A DNA stretch of 64,000 bases from Bacillus siamensis KCTC 13613 (GCF_000262045.1 NZ_AJVF01000021.1:62001-126000); one strand, 5' to 3'; positions 52,899-62,701 are shown, counted from the first letter of the stretch. Notes: generated from the sequence alone by a model not told the origin. A program made the numbers and translations.

Positions 52899-54233
52899 AT
52901 GTTTCAGTTGTTCAAGCCGGCTCCGCATATTGAGAGATTGGATGATTCAAAGACGGATGCGGCCTATAAACGGCTCAGGCTGCAAGTATTTTTGGGGATT
53001 TTCATCGGGTATGCCGGGTATTATTTGCTCCGCAAAAACTTTGCCTTCGCTATTCCTTACTTTCAGGAGCAAGGGTTTTCAAAAGGGGAACTTGGCTTGG
53101 TGCTTGCGGCCGTATCAATCGCTTACGGCTTCAGCAAATTTATTATGGGGATGGTGTCTGACCGCTGCAACCCGAGATATTTCCTTGCAACGGGTCTGTT
53201 TTTGTCAGGTGTCGTAAATATTTTATTTGTTTCCATGCCATGGGTCACGTCAAGCGTGACGATTATGTTTATTTTTATGTTTATTAACGGGTGGTTTCAA
53301 GGGATGGGCTGGCCGCCTTGCGGACGGACGATGGCTCATTGGTTTTCCATCAGTGAACGCGGCACGAAAATGTCGATATGGAATGTCGCCCATAACATCG
53401 GCGGAGGTATTCTCGCCCCGCTCGTGACTCTCGGCATCGCCATGTTTGTTACTTGGAAAAGCGTGTTTTTCTTTCCGGCTATTATCGCCATTGTCATTTC
53501 ATTTGTCATCGTTCTTCTCGTTCGTGACACGCCGCAATCCTGCGGGCTGCCGCCGATTGAAGAATACCGGAATGACTATCCGAAACATGCGTTTAAAGAC
53601 CAGGAAAAAGAAATGACGACCAAAGAAATTCTTTTTAAATACGTGCTGAATAATAAATTTCTGTGGTATATCGCATTTGCCAATGTGTTTGTTTATTTCG
53701 TACGGTACGGAGTCGTTGACTGGGCGCCGACTTATTTGACGGAAGCGAAAGGATTCTCTCCTGAAGACTCCAGATGGTCTTATTTCCTTTACGAATATGC
53801 GGGAATTCCGGGCACGATTTTGTGCGGCTGGATCAGCGACCGGTTTTTCAAAAGCCGCCGCGCGCCAGCTGGCGTACTGTTCATGGCCGGTGTATTTATC
53901 GCTGTATTGGTCTACTGGCTTAACCCTGCCGGTCATCCGCTCATCGACAATATCGCGCTGATCAGCATCGGGTTCTTAATCTATGGACCTGTCATGCTGA
54001 TCGGGCTTCAGGCCATTGACCTTGCGCCTAAAAAAGCGGCGGGAACGGCAGCCGGCTTAACCGGGTTTTTCGGCTACATCGGAGGCTCGGCTTTTGCCAA
54101 CGCCATCATGGGTTATGTTGTAGACCGCTTTGACTGGAACGGAGGCTTTATCATGCTTGTCACCTCATGCGCGCTGTCCATCGTCTTCTTGGCTATGACG
54201 TGGAATACCGGCAAGCGGGCGGAGCATGTATAA
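52899..54233 (+). CDS. glpT: Glycerol-3-phosphate transporter GlpT
   Basis: 444 residues, twelve-helix organophosphate:phosphate antiporter of the MFS. It has GYAGYYLLRKNFAFAIP near residue 33, MGMVSDRCNPR near 82 and a substrate Arg in helix 7 (YFVRYGVVDWAP). The second of two ATGs after GGGGAGG is chosen. It imports glycerol-3-phosphate and also fosfomycin. It forms a pair with glpQ, which releases the substrate outside. Confidence 0.93.
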   Translation: MFQLFKPAPHIERLDDSKTDAAYKRLRLQVFLGIFIGYAGYYLLRKNFAFAIPYFQEQGFSKGELGLVLAAVSIAYGFSKFIMGMVSDRCNPRYFLATGLFLSGVVNILFVSMPWVTSSVTIMFIFMFINGWFQGMGWPPCGRTMAHWFSISERGTKMSIWNVAHNIGGGILAPLVTLGIAMFVTWKSVFFFPAIIAIVISFVIVLLVRDTPQSCGLPPIEEYRNDYPKHAFKDQEKEMTTKEILFKYVLNNKFLWYIAFANVFVYFVRYGVVDWAPTYLTEAKGFSPEDSRWSYFLYEYAGIPGTILCGWISDRFFKSRRAPAGVLFMAGVFIAVLVYWLNPAGHPLIDNIALISIGFLIYGPVMLIGLQAIDLAPKKAAGTAAGLTGFFGYIGGSAFANAIMGYVVDRFDWNGGFIMLVTSCALSIVFLAMTWNTGKRAEHV

Positions 54234-54329
54234 GAAAACAACATAAAAGATTAATATTTTTGCAGTACAGAATTTACAACGATTTTCTACGCTAGAGACA
54301 GATATTGATTTATTAAGGGGGAAGAAAAC

Positions 54330-55217
54330 ATGCGGAAACATAAGTTGTTTGCTTTGGTATTGCTTTCATTCGGTTTATTGTCATTCATCGTCACGCCTGT
54401 ATCGGCGGCGGGAAAAGGAAACCTCTTGTCTCCTGACAGAATGTTAACCATTGCCCATCGCGGTGCTTCGGGGTATGTCCCGGAGCACACGATCCTTTCT
54501 TATGAAACTGCGCAAAAAATGAAGGCAGACTATATTGAATTGGATTTACAAATGACAAAAGACGGCAAGCTGATCGTCATGCATGATGAAAAACTGGACC
54601 GCACCACAAACGGACACGGCTGGGTGAAGGATCATACATCAGCCGAGATTCAAAAGCTCGACGCCGGCTCTTGGTTCAATAAAGCCTATCCGGAAAAAGC
54701 TAAACCGCAATACGCCGGACTTCACGTTCCCACACTTGATGACGTGTTAAAACGGTTCGGCAGACACGCAAATTATTATATTGAAACGAAGGCGCCTGAA
54801 ACGTATCCGGGTATGGAAGAGAAACTGATCGCTTCACTGAAAAAATACAAATTGGCAGGTAAGCATGCGAAACTTGGACAAGTGATCATTCAGTCTTTCA
54901 GCAGGGACAGCCTTTTGAAAATCAAAAAGCTCGATCCGAAACTTCCCGCCGTCCAATTGCTTGAAGCGGATCAGATGACGTCAATGACTGACGCTGATTT
55001 AGCGGACATCAAAACCTATGCCGTCGGAATCGGGCCGGATTACAAAGCGCTGAACGCTCAAAACGTCCGGAACATACGCAGCCACGGCCTTTTGCTCCAC
55101 CCTTATACCGTAAACAGCGAAGCGGACATGCGCCGCCTGCTGGATTGGGGCGTAACCGGTGTGTTCACCAACTATGCGGATATATTCCAAAAGGTCAAAA
55201 AAGAATACAAATCATAA
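54330..55217 (+). CDS. glpQ: Secreted glycerophosphodiester phosphodiesterase GlpQ
   Basis: 295 residues with a Sec signal (1 to about 27, VSAAGKG). The GDPD barrel has HRGASGYVPEHT near residue 45, ELDLQMTKDG near 71 and HDEKLDRTTNG near 86, including the metal and catalytic His residues. It splits glycerophosphodiesters and wall teichoic acid units to glycerol-3-phosphate for GlpT. SD AAGGGGG. The 96-base gap to glpT has no clear terminator. Confidence 0.93.
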   Translation: MRKHKLFALVLLSFGLLSFIVTPVSAAGKGNLLSPDRMLTIAHRGASGYVPEHTILSYETAQKMKADYIELDLQMTKDGKLIVMHDEKLDRTTNGHGWVKDHTSAEIQKLDAGSWFNKAYPEKAKPQYAGLHVPTLDDVLKRFGRHANYYIETKAPETYPGMEEKLIASLKKYKLAGKHAKLGQVIIQSFSRDSLLKIKKLDPKLPAVQLLEADQMTSMTDADLADIKTYAVGIGPDYKALNAQNVRNIRSHGLLLHPYTVNSEADMRRLLDWGVTGVFTNYADIFQKVKKEYKS

Positions 55218-55223
55218 AGCCAG

Positions 55224-55262
55224 CATGGGTTCGGAGATGATGCCGAACCCATGTTTTTTTGC
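55224..55262 (+). terminator. Terminator after glpQ
   Basis: CATGGGTTCGG/CCGAACCCATG, then TTTTTTT. Confidence 0.9.
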
Positions 55263-55265
55263 GCG

Positions 55266-55304
55266 ATCAAAAAACCCTTGCGGGAAATGTACCGCAAGGG
55301 TTGT
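55266..55304 (-). terminator. Terminator after ybeC
   Basis: AACCCTTGCGG/CCGCAAGGGTT with TTTTTTG on the minus strand. Confidence 0.88.
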
Positions 55305-55312
55305 ATCAATCG

Positions 55313-56932
55313 TTATTCTTTTCCGGCAGCGGCTTCGGCCTGTCCGCCTTTTAATTGATCGTTGATTGCTTTGGCGTCTTTCAAATACTCAGTCTTGAAT
55401 CCGCTCTTCAGCGCCCACGCATAGAAGACAAGGGCAACGATTGCGATCAGCCCCATATCCCAGCCGTACGGAATGATGTTCAGACCGCCGAATTTTTCAC
55501 TTCCGAGCCATGAAATGGTCATCATGCTGAGCAGATAGACAACCATCCAGACGCCGCCTTTAAAGTTTCTGCGGAATCCTTTCCACTTCGCTTTCGCTTG
55601 GTAGTAGAAGTAAATCGGCAGACCGATCAAAATGATAAACAGCACCTGCCCCGTTAGCGGCCAGCGCGCCCAATACAGCACGAGAGACGCGAACACGAAG
55701 CCGAGCGGAGCAACCATGCTGAGGCCTTTCAGACGGAGAGGCCTGTACAAATCCGCCGCCGTCCGCCGCAGCGTCATCACCGTCACAGGACCCGTGATAT
55801 AAGAAATCAGTGTCGCAACGGAAATGATTTCAGCAAGCACGCCCCATCCTCTGAATAAAAACAGAAAGATAAACGATACGATCAGGTTAAAAATCATCGC
55901 TTGGCGCGGCACGCCGTACAGCGGATGAAGCTTTCCGAAAATGCTCGGCATATATTTATTTTTTTCCATGCCGTAAATCATGCGAGACGTCGTAGCGGTA
56001 TAAGTGATACCGGTTCCTGACGGAGATACGAACGCATCCGCATAAAGAATAATGACAAGCCAGTTGATATTCAAGGCGATCGCCAAATCGGCAAATGGAG
56101 AGTTAAAGTTCAGGTGACTCCAGCCGTGAACGATCATAGAAGGTTCAACCGCACCGATAAACGCGATTTGCAGCAGGACGTAAATGACAGTTGCGACCAA
56201 CAGCGAACCGACAACCGCAATCGGAATCGATTTACCGGGATTTTTTGCTTCTCCGGCCATGTTAATCGGGCTTTGAAACCCGTTAAACGCAAAGACGATA
56301 CCTGATGTGGCCACTGCTGTCAGCACGCTCGCCCAGCCATTCGGCGCAATGCTTGACCCGGATGTGAAATTTCCGCCGTGAAAACCGGTAAACAGCAGCG
56401 CTCCGATTGTCAGCCCCGGAATAATGATTTTAAAGATGGTAATCAATGAGTTCGCTTTTGAAAATAAGTTAACTGTCCAATAATTCAGTAAAAAGTAAAT
56501 AATCAGCAATACGGACGCAAAGCCGAGACCCTCTCCCGTAAGTGTGCCGTTGTGAACGAGATTGCCTGTCCATTTCGCCCACTCCCACGGCCATGAGCTC
56601 ATATATTGAACGGACGCGACCGCTTCCACCGGAATAACGGAAACAATCGCAATCCAGTTTGCCCATCCTGCGATAAATCCAATAAATGATCCATGAGAAT
56701 ATTGAGTATATTTTACCATTCCCCCGGCTTCCGGGAACATTGAACCTAATTCACTGTAAGAAAGTGCGATAAACAAAATAACGATCATACCGATAATCCA
56801 GGAAATAATTGCGGCAGGTCCCGCAATCTGAGCCGCCCGCCATGCCCCGAATAACCAGCCAGAGCCAATCATTGACCCAAGTCCGACCATCATGAGTGCA
56901 AACGTTCCCATTCTGCGATGTAATTGATTCAT
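55313..56932 (-). CDS. ybeC: APC-family amino-acid permease YbeC
   Basis: 539 residues from ATG behind GAAAGGTG, with about twelve to fourteen helices. GLGSMIGSGWLFG near residue 14 is the unwound helix-1 substrate loop. The C-terminus is long and charged. It matches B. subtilis YbeC, an uncharacterised amino-acid transporter. Single-gene unit with a terminator. Confidence 0.87.
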   Translation of the reverse strand: MNQLHRRMGTFALMMVGLGSMIGSGWLFGAWRAAQIAGPAAIISWIIGMIVILFIALSYSELGSMFPEAGGMVKYTQYSHGSFIGFIAGWANWIAIVSVIPVEAVASVQYMSSWPWEWAKWTGNLVHNGTLTGEGLGFASVLLIIYFLLNYWTVNLFSKANSLITIFKIIIPGLTIGALLFTGFHGGNFTSGSSIAPNGWASVLTAVATSGIVFAFNGFQSPINMAGEAKNPGKSIPIAVVGSLLVATVIYVLLQIAFIGAVEPSMIVHGWSHLNFNSPFADLAIALNINWLVIILYADAFVSPSGTGITYTATTSRMIYGMEKNKYMPSIFGKLHPLYGVPRQAMIFNLIVSFIFLFLFRGWGVLAEIISVATLISYITGPVTVMTLRRTAADLYRPLRLKGLSMVAPLGFVFASLVLYWARWPLTGQVLFIILIGLPIYFYYQAKAKWKGFRRNFKGGVWMVVYLLSMMTISWLGSEKFGGLNIIPYGWDMGLIAIVALVFYAWALKSGFKTEYLKDAKAINDQLKGGQAEAAAGKE

Positions 56933-57117
56933 AAAGTTAACACCTTTCAATTAAAATATGACTCCAGCGCTATCATATATTTATAATATTATTCTGAAAA
57001 TAGTTTTGTCAATCTTTATCGCATTAAAGCAGGAATCCAAAAATTACCCTTTGATGTTTAAACAGCCGTCAAGCGGGAATAACTACTGCAAGCCAGAAAT
57101 AGAAAGGAGTTTTTATC

Positions 57118-57378
57118 ATGAAACAAAAACTGCTCATTTCAGGACTTGCCGTGTCGACTGTCGGAGTAACTTCCTACCTGCTCAAAGATAAATCAAACCG
57201 CCAAAAGGTGAAGGACTTTATCCGCAATATGAAAACATCGCTTTCAGGGAAGCACGATATTGAATCATTTCCCGTCCACAAAGCAGGCAACCCGCACCCC
57301 GAAGATATTGAAGATAACAAAATGGTATCCGAAGGCTCCATGTATCCGGTTCAATACTACGATGACAAGAAGAAATAA
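57118..57378 (+). CDS. ybyB: Small protein YbyB
   Basis: 86 residues behind AGAAAGGAG. A hydrophobic N-terminal helix (4-21), then a basic helix (KDKSNRQKVKDFIRNMKT) and an acidic C-terminus. It matches B. subtilis YbyB in length and place. Function unknown. Confidence 0.8.
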   Translation: MKQKLLISGLAVSTVGVTSYLLKDKSNRQKVKDFIRNMKTSLSGKHDIESFPVHKAGNPHPEDIEDNKMVSEGSMYPVQYYDDKKK

Positions 57379-57390
57379 TCTGTTCCCATG

Positions 57391-57425
57391 CTGCCCGGCC
57401 GTATAAACGGCGGCAGCTTTTTTAT
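57391..57425. terminator. Terminator after ybyB
   Basis: GCTGCCCGGCCG/CGGCGGCAGC hairpin with TTTTTTA, overlapping the end of the convergent gene. Confidence 0.85.
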
Positions 57426-58120
57426 GCAGACGGCTTTTTATAGATCCGCCAATATTGGCGCGACCCTTGATCCCGCACGGTAATGCCCAGTTTGGATATT
57501 TCCGCTTTCAGTTCTTTTGCATCTTCGGTTTCATCCTGCTTCAGCGCCTTTTCCCTCGCTTTTAAGAGAGCGTTTGCCCCAGGCTCCAAATCCGGCATGT
57601 CCGGCACCCACCGTTTGTATTCTTCTTTAAAAGGATCTTCTGTCCCCAGCCAGACATACCCATGCGCGCGAAACGCATCAGCCGCTTTTTCAACCGCCGG
57701 CTCAATCTTTTCCCGAAAAAGCTCCTGCCCTTCAGTCCCCAATAAGACCAGATACTTCCCATCCGTAAACACACCGGAAATGCTGTCTTTCGAAAACACG
57801 CTTTCTTTATTATGTATGGTTAAGGACACCTCACTATCCGTCACGACTGCCACAAGACTTTCTTTAAAAGCCGCCCGCGTCAGCCACACTCCCCCAATTA
57901 AGCCGATAACGGCGGTTGCTGCCGCAGCCTTCCATCCGTGAAAAGATGCGATGATTTCCAGCGGCCCGTGAAAAGGCAGCCAATCCAATGTAACGGCCCA
58001 TTTCGCAATGACCGGCAGAAACCAGCCGATGACCAGACCCAATAATGGCGGCACAAGGAAAACCAAAGCTTTCTCAGCCGATGACAACTCAAGAACCGTC
58101 TGTTTTTTTGTTTCGTTCAT
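57422..58120 (-). CDS. YqeB-like membrane protein
   Basis: About 232 residues from ATG behind TGGAGGAG. Two N-terminal membrane regions (about 20-42 and 60-82) are followed by a cytosolic domain with SLTIHNKESVFSKDSIS and a coiled segment (about 180-205). It resembles B. subtilis YqeB as I remember it. Function unknown. The upstream 45 codons have no ribosome site. Confidence 0.65.
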   Translation of the reverse strand: MNETKKQTVLELSSAEKALVFLVPPLLGLVIGWFLPVIAKWAVTLDWLPFHGPLEIIASFHGWKAAAATAVIGLIGGVWLTRAAFKESLVAVVTDSEVSLTIHNKESVFSKDSISGVFTDGKYLVLLGTEGQELFREKIEPAVEKAADAFRAHGYVWLGTEDPFKEEYKRWVPDMPDLEPGANALLKAREKALKQDETEDAKELKAEISKLGITVRDQGSRQYWRIYKKPSA

Positions 58121-58196
58121 TTTTCTCCTCCATTTGTATTTGTTACAGCAATCCATTATACAAAGGGTTGGATGATTCTGTAAACTGTTTCCGGAA

Positions 58197-58234
58197 CAAT
58201 AAAAAGCCTCCCGGCCGCCGGGAGGCTTTTTAAA
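58197..58234 (-). terminator. Terminator after csgA
   Basis: AAAAAGCCTCCCGGC/GCCGGGAGGCTTTTT, very strong, overlapping the csgA stop. Confidence 0.9.
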
Positions 58235-58478
58235 ACAGCAGTTCATACACTTCATTCAATTCCATTGTACGCTTCTCATCCTGCTCGTTCTCAGCATATT
58301 TGATCTCCTTCTCAAGCACCTGATTCAGCGCATCCATTTCCAGATCATTAAGATCCTTCACGAACTCGCCCTCATTTGCATAATGCTTCACCTGCAGCTT
58401 TTTATAAATCCCGCGGCAAACATCATGCTCCAAGTGGTTCGAAAGCGACTCGCGCAAATACCCGAGTGTCGTGTCCAT
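58230..58478 (-). CDS. csgA: Sporulation-specific protein CsgA
   Basis: 82 residues from the second of two ATGs behind GGGAGGG (MDTTLGYLRESLSNHLE). Acidic and helical, with one Cys. It matches B. subtilis CsgA, a small SigG-type forespore protein encoded close to ybyB. Molecular role unknown. Confidence 0.75.
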   Translation of the reverse strand: MDTTLGYLRESLSNHLEHDVCRGIYKKLQVKHYANEGEFVKDLNDLEMDALNQVLEKEIKYAENEQDEKRTMELNEVYELLF

Positions 58479-58558
58479 CATGTAAGCCCTCCCTTTTCTT
58501 TAGGAATAGCTTCCCGGAAAGAGAGAAAAACTATACATGAAAGCACGGGGCGGCTGTT

Positions 58559-59035
58559 TTAACTCTGTACCTGAATGGAGAAAAATCCGCTGCTTAACGG
58601 TGTGTACGGCCCATTCAGCCCCGTTGCAGAGAAAGAGAACGTTCCTGAACTGACGTAAGAAAGAGGAACGCTGTAATATTTAATGTAGCCTGTAATGATA
58701 TTGCCGCTTTTCGTATATTCATCTTCCAGCGCTTTTGCCGTGAGATTTGTAATATTCGTTCCGTTGTTAAACGCCTGAATTGTGTTATTGTTCGGATACC
58801 CTTGGAAATATACGGCTAAATAACCCGTTGTACCCTTCATCGGTTTTGATGCGCTGATTTGGTTCGGGCCAATATTCTCCCATTGATAATTCTGTCCGTC
58901 AGACGTCACACCGATAATACGGATTTGTGTTAAAGCAGGAGCAGGCGCCGCAGACGCTGACGGCATCCACAACCCGCTTACAAGCATCAATACAGCGGCA
59001 GCCGCGGCGAATAACATCAAGATTCTCTTTTTCAT
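58559..59035 (-). CDS. Secreted protein, DUF4879/YolA-like
   Basis: 158 residues from ATG behind AGAGGAGGAAG. Sec signal 1 to about 30 (ASAAP). The mature part is beta-rich with Q(Y)QWENIGPNQ near residue 50, similar to the QWEDIPENQ-type element of YolA as I recall it. Released outside the cell. Function unknown. It follows the ABC cassette on the same strand but has 105 bases of spacing. Confidence 0.65.
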   Translation of the reverse strand: MKKRILMLFAAAAAVLMLVSGLWMPSASAAPAPALTQIRIIGVTSDGQNYQWENIGPNQISASKPMKGTTGYLAVYFQGYPNNNTIQAFNNGTNITNLTAKALEDEYTKSGNIITGYIKYYSVPLSYVSSGTFSFSATGLNGPYTPLSSGFFSIQVQS

Positions 59036-59140
59036 GTTTCTTCCTCCTCTTGTCATATTTTCATAGAACTCTATTCTATTTTACATGATTCCAAAGGAAA
59101 AAGATTACATTCCAAAAAAGAGTCTGGAAAACTTTGTGAA

Positions 59141-59320
59141 CTAGATATGAAACGCTCTGGAAACACCATTGATGATCAGAAAGATGCCGCAGATTCTTAA
59201 CACGACTCTTGAACTTCTGTCATCTTTACCGAAAAAGGTTTTTCCGAGCCAGCCGATCCAGACGTTCATTGCGGCTCCAGCAAGCAATTCTATGATTCCG
59301 ATGATTTCTGCCATATACAA
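59141..59320 (-). CDS. Small membrane protein at the end of the ABC operon
   Basis: About 59 residues starting at TTG nine bases after AGGAGG; the ATG directly on the AGGAGG is too close, and another ATG lies two codons later. Two membrane helices (about 5-25 and 38-55). The ribosome site overlaps the stop of the preceding permease gene, so it is the last gene of the operon. No family recognised. Confidence 0.6.
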   Translation of the reverse strand: MYMAEIIGIIELLAGAAMNVWIGWLGKTFFGKDDRSSRVVLRICGIFLIINGVSRAFHI

Positions 59321-59333
59321 AGCAGCCATCCTC

Positions 59334-60476
59334 CTAACTGTGTTTTTTCATATTGCGGTTTATCAAACAGAGTGATAAGGCCAGTGCCGCTGCGCCGGCG
59401 GCAAGAAACAGGCTCAAGGGTGCAATCTGCGCGCTGTCTCCGCCATTGTTTTGAAATGCGCCGATCACCCATTTTTCAGGGGTAAACAACGACAGCGTCC
59501 GCATATACTCCGGAGCCGCATCTAAAGTGAAGAAAGCCCCTCCCAATAAACCCGTAACAGCGATAAAAACAGAAGCAAGCGATGTGAATTGCTTTTGGCT
59601 CTTCATAAACGGGATCACCGCCATCGTTACAGCAGTCAGCGCAAATACACAGGCCGCAAGCATCGCTCCCGTAGCAAGAACGTGATCGGCAAAACGGATA
59701 TGCAGCATGAATGTTCCGGCACCGAGAATCACTATAATATGGAGAAGTCCGAAAAGATACGCCGCCGCAAACTTAGAGATTGCATATGCCGTATAGGACA
59801 CGGGCGTGCTCAGCAATCTGGCATATGTATGATTTTCTTTTTCGTCTATAAATGATCGCAAGCTTTGAACCGCAACGAACCAGATAAACATCACTAAAAA
59901 TCCGATAAGCCTGTCAGCCGCTTGACCGCCTGCATAAATGTGCTGGCGGTCAACGGTTACGGCAGAATGGCTTTGGATATCCTTCAACAGGTCAGCCGCC
60001 GCCTGCTTAGTGTCAGTGTGCAGCGTGCGGGACATCACTGCCGCATCGCGGACGATCTTTTTCAGCGTGCCCGCCTGCTGCGCAATCAGCCGCTCTGTCA
60101 AAACAGCATCACCCTTTTCTTCATTCTGAATGAATGAAACGTTCAATTCATCTCCGGAAAATAATGTCTCTTCAAAATGAGATCCGATCAGCAACCCGAA
60201 GGAAATATCCTGATGATTGACCTTTGTTTTTAAAACGTCCTCCGTGACCTTCGTGACTTTTACATGGCCGGCTGTCTGAATCATGTTCATCAATTGTGCT
60301 GAAAAGACGCTCTGATCCTTATCAGCCACATAGACTTCCTTCTGCTGACTGTCATCGGCAGAAAAGGAAAAGAGATAAGTCAGAAGGAGCGGGACGGAAA
60401 TGGTCGCAAAGATCGCAACCCGATTCTGTAACATCAGTTTCAGCTGATGTCTGATCATGAATAACAGCTGCGTCAT
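59334..60476 (-). CDS. ABC-2 type transporter permease (second subunit, LnrN-like)
   Basis: 380 residues: one N-terminal helix (about 18-36), a large extracytoplasmic domain (about 40-185) and five C-terminal helices. This is the ABC-2/YhgE-like permease layout. It overlaps the previous gene by four bases (ATGA). It forms a transporter with the other permease and the ATPase; see those entries. Confidence 0.82.
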   Translation of the reverse strand: MTQLLFMIRHQLKLMLQNRVAIFATISVPLLLTYLFSFSADDSQQKEVYVADKDQSVFSAQLMNMIQTAGHVKVTKVTEDVLKTKVNHQDISFGLLIGSHFEETLFSGDELNVSFIQNEEKGDAVLTERLIAQQAGTLKKIVRDAAVMSRTLHTDTKQAAADLLKDIQSHSAVTVDRQHIYAGGQAADRLIGFLVMFIWFVAVQSLRSFIDEKENHTYARLLSTPVSYTAYAISKFAAAYLFGLLHIIVILGAGTFMLHIRFADHVLATGAMLAACVFALTAVTMAVIPFMKSQKQFTSLASVFIAVTGLLGGAFFTLDAAPEYMRTLSLFTPEKWVIGAFQNNGGDSAQIAPLSLFLAAGAAALALSLCLINRNMKKHS

Positions 60477-61660
60477 GAAACAGCCTCCTTCCGCTTAAAC
60501 ACCCATATGGTCAAACATAAAAAAACGGCGCCGATAGCGAAAAGCTCTGCCAAATCCGCCAAAATACCGCTCAGGCCGGCATGCTGCGTGACACTTACGT
60601 AGCTGTTGATCGCTTTGCCGTTCGGTATCAGCTCCTGCACGATTTTCAAACCGGCAGGCAGGCTGTCTTTTGCAATAAAACTTCCGCCTAAAAAACTGAA
60701 GCCATACAGAATAGGAGCCGCCATACTTGAGACGGTCTCGTGGTTTTTTGCAGTAAACCCCCAAAGAAGCACGATACTGCCGATCGCAAATGAATAAACG
60801 ATCGTCACCAGCAATATTTCAAACAAATTGCCCCATTTCACATGGTACAAGATGCTGCTTGCGATGATGACGGCAGCCATTTGTATAAGGATGGCAAACA
60901 TGATCCCCAAAAGCTTTCCAGCCACGTACTGGATATGTAATACAGGCATTGATTTGATTCTGAAGAATGTGTGCTGCTGCCTTTCTTCCACTATGTCGTG
61001 AATGAGCGCAAAAGCGGTCATGATAGAGAACATGACGACCATCGCGATTGAATAATACTGCATCGCATCAATCGGAGCCGCATGATGTCCGGCGGACTGT
61101 TTCGGAATGGCCACAGCCTGTCCGCGCTCAGCGGAAATTCCGCTCATTATGCTGCCGACTTCCTCCTTTGACAGATGTCCCGACTGTTTCAGCACCGTTT
61201 TTTCTTCGCTGTTTTTCATCTTTACTCTGGTGACAAACGAATCGGCCATCATCTCAACAATGTCTCCGTTTACAGAGCCTTGTTGGTCTGAAATGACGTT
61301 GATATTTGTTTTTTCATTGTGTTCCGCCGCTTCTGCAAAGCCTTTCGGCACGTATACAAAAACCGAAACTTTGCCGCTTTCGACAAGCTGTTTCCCTGCT
61401 TGATAACCGCTTATGTCTTTTACACGGATGAGATCATTTTGTTTCAGAACGTCATTCTTTAATATGTCTCCCAAAGCACTCTCCGCGTGATCCGCATTAT
61501 AAAACGCGATTTTAAATGACTTCGCTTTCGAATCGCCGTGAAAAACCGTTCCTAAAATAAAAATCATCAGCGCCGGAAACAGAATCAGTTTTATATAGAA
61601 AGACTTTTCTCCGGCCATTAACCGAAAATCTAATAAAGTCAGCCTGAGCAATGTTTTCAT
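60473..61660 (-). CDS. ABC-2 type transporter permease (first subunit, LnrM-like)
   Basis: 395 residues with the same topology: one helix near 22-40, an extracytoplasmic domain, then five or six helices from about 205. It overlaps the ATPase gene by four bases. Weak similarity to the neighbouring permease suggests an old duplication; the pair would form a heterodimeric exporter. Confidence 0.82.
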   Translation of the reverse strand: MKTLLRLTLLDFRLMAGEKSFYIKLILFPALMIFILGTVFHGDSKAKSFKIAFYNADHAESALGDILKNDVLKQNDLIRVKDISGYQAGKQLVESGKVSVFVYVPKGFAEAAEHNEKTNINVISDQQGSVNGDIVEMMADSFVTRVKMKNSEEKTVLKQSGHLSKEEVGSIMSGISAERGQAVAIPKQSAGHHAAPIDAMQYYSIAMVVMFSIMTAFALIHDIVEERQQHTFFRIKSMPVLHIQYVAGKLLGIMFAILIQMAAVIIASSILYHVKWGNLFEILLVTIVYSFAIGSIVLLWGFTAKNHETVSSMAAPILYGFSFLGGSFIAKDSLPAGLKIVQELIPNGKAINSYVSVTQHAGLSGILADLAELFAIGAVFLCLTIWVFKRKEAVS

Positions 61661-62604
61661 GACGCCCCCTGTGAATCCCGCAGCGTTTTGCCGGTAAGCC
61701 GGAGGAAAATGCTTTCCAGATTGGCTTCCTCGAAATGAATGCCCTTAATGGTGATACCGGTTCTTCTGATATCATCCGCGATATCAAGGATATTCCGCTC
61801 TGCCGCGGAAACGAGCATCGAAATGGTCTGATGGCTGACGGCGGCTTCGGAAACACCGGGAATGCGGCGGATTTTTTGTACGGCATCATCATTCAGACCC
61901 TCTGCATTCACGATCAGGGTATCGGAGGCTCCCGCTGACTGTTTCAATTCGTCTTTCGTTCCGCAGGCAATGATTGAGCCGCGGTCCATGATCGCCGCTC
62001 TTTCACATAGATATTCGACCTCTTCCATGTAATGGCTCGTGTAGATGACGGTCATTCCTTTTTCTTGATTTAACGTCTTAACGGTTTCAAGAATATGGTG
62101 TCTGGATTGCGGATCAATTCCGACGGTCGGTTCATCTAAAATGAATAGTTTCGGTTCGTTCATCAGAGCAGCACCGATATTCACCCGTCTCTTCATACCG
62201 CCTGAAAATTCAGACACCCTTTGATTTCGCTGTTCCTTTAATTCGATGATGTCCAGCACTTCATCGATCCGCTTATCGAGCTCCTTACCGGAAAGTCCGT
62301 ACAGGCTCCCGAAAAAAGCCAAATTATCCTTTGCGCTTAGCGCTTGATACAAGGCTATTTCCTGCGGGACGATACCCATCACTTTTTTTATGGCCGCTGG
62401 CTGTTTTTGTAATGACATTCCATTAATGCAAATGGTTCCATCAGTCGGTGAGAGCACGGTGCTGATCATTGACACCGTTGTTGATTTACCGGCGCCGTTT
62501 GGTCCCAGCAGACCGAATATCTCTCCTTTTTCGACGCGCAGCGATATATGATTGACAGCGGTAAAATCGCCGTACTTCTTTGTCAAATCGGTTAATTCAA
62601 GCAT
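61657..62604 (-). CDS. ABC transporter ATPase (LnrL-like)
   Basis: 315 residues. Walker A GPNGAGKST at 34-42, signature FSGGMKRR near 139, Walker B LFILDEP near 159, then a C-terminal domain of drug-exporter type (about 215-315) ending NLESIFLRLTGKTLRD. It is similar to B. subtilis LnrL (YfiL), which exports linearmycin and related polyenes. ATG behind AAGGAG. A direct repeat upstream is a likely response-regulator site. Confidence 0.87.
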   Translation of the reverse strand: MLELTDLTKKYGDFTAVNHISLRVEKGEIFGLLGPNGAGKSTTVSMISTVLSPTDGTICINGMSLQKQPAAIKKVMGIVPQEIALYQALSAKDNLAFFGSLYGLSGKELDKRIDEVLDIIELKEQRNQRVSEFSGGMKRRVNIGAALMNEPKLFILDEPTVGIDPQSRHHILETVKTLNQEKGMTVIYTSHYMEEVEYLCERAAIMDRGSIIACGTKDELKQSAGASDTLIVNAEGLNDDAVQKIRRIPGVSEAAVSHQTISMLVSAAERNILDIADDIRRTGITIKGIHFEEANLESIFLRLTGKTLRDSQGAS

Positions 62605-62637
62605 TCGTGCAGCACTCCTTGTGTCATGTCTGCACTT

Positions 62638-62701
62638 ATTCTACTCTTGGCGATCCTTGTTTTCTATTCACTTTCGTACTCGATATGGGTATTACTTTCG
62701 T
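62638..62701 (-). promoter_or_regulatory. Activated promoter with tandem repeat ahead of the ABC operon
   Basis: On the minus strand ACGAAAGTRA occurs twice, 24 bases apart (62668-62677 and 62692-62701). The nearer copy adjoins a poor -35 (TAGAAA), followed after 17 bases by TAGAAT (62638-62643). This is the usual layout for activation by a response regulator. Confidence 0.6.
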
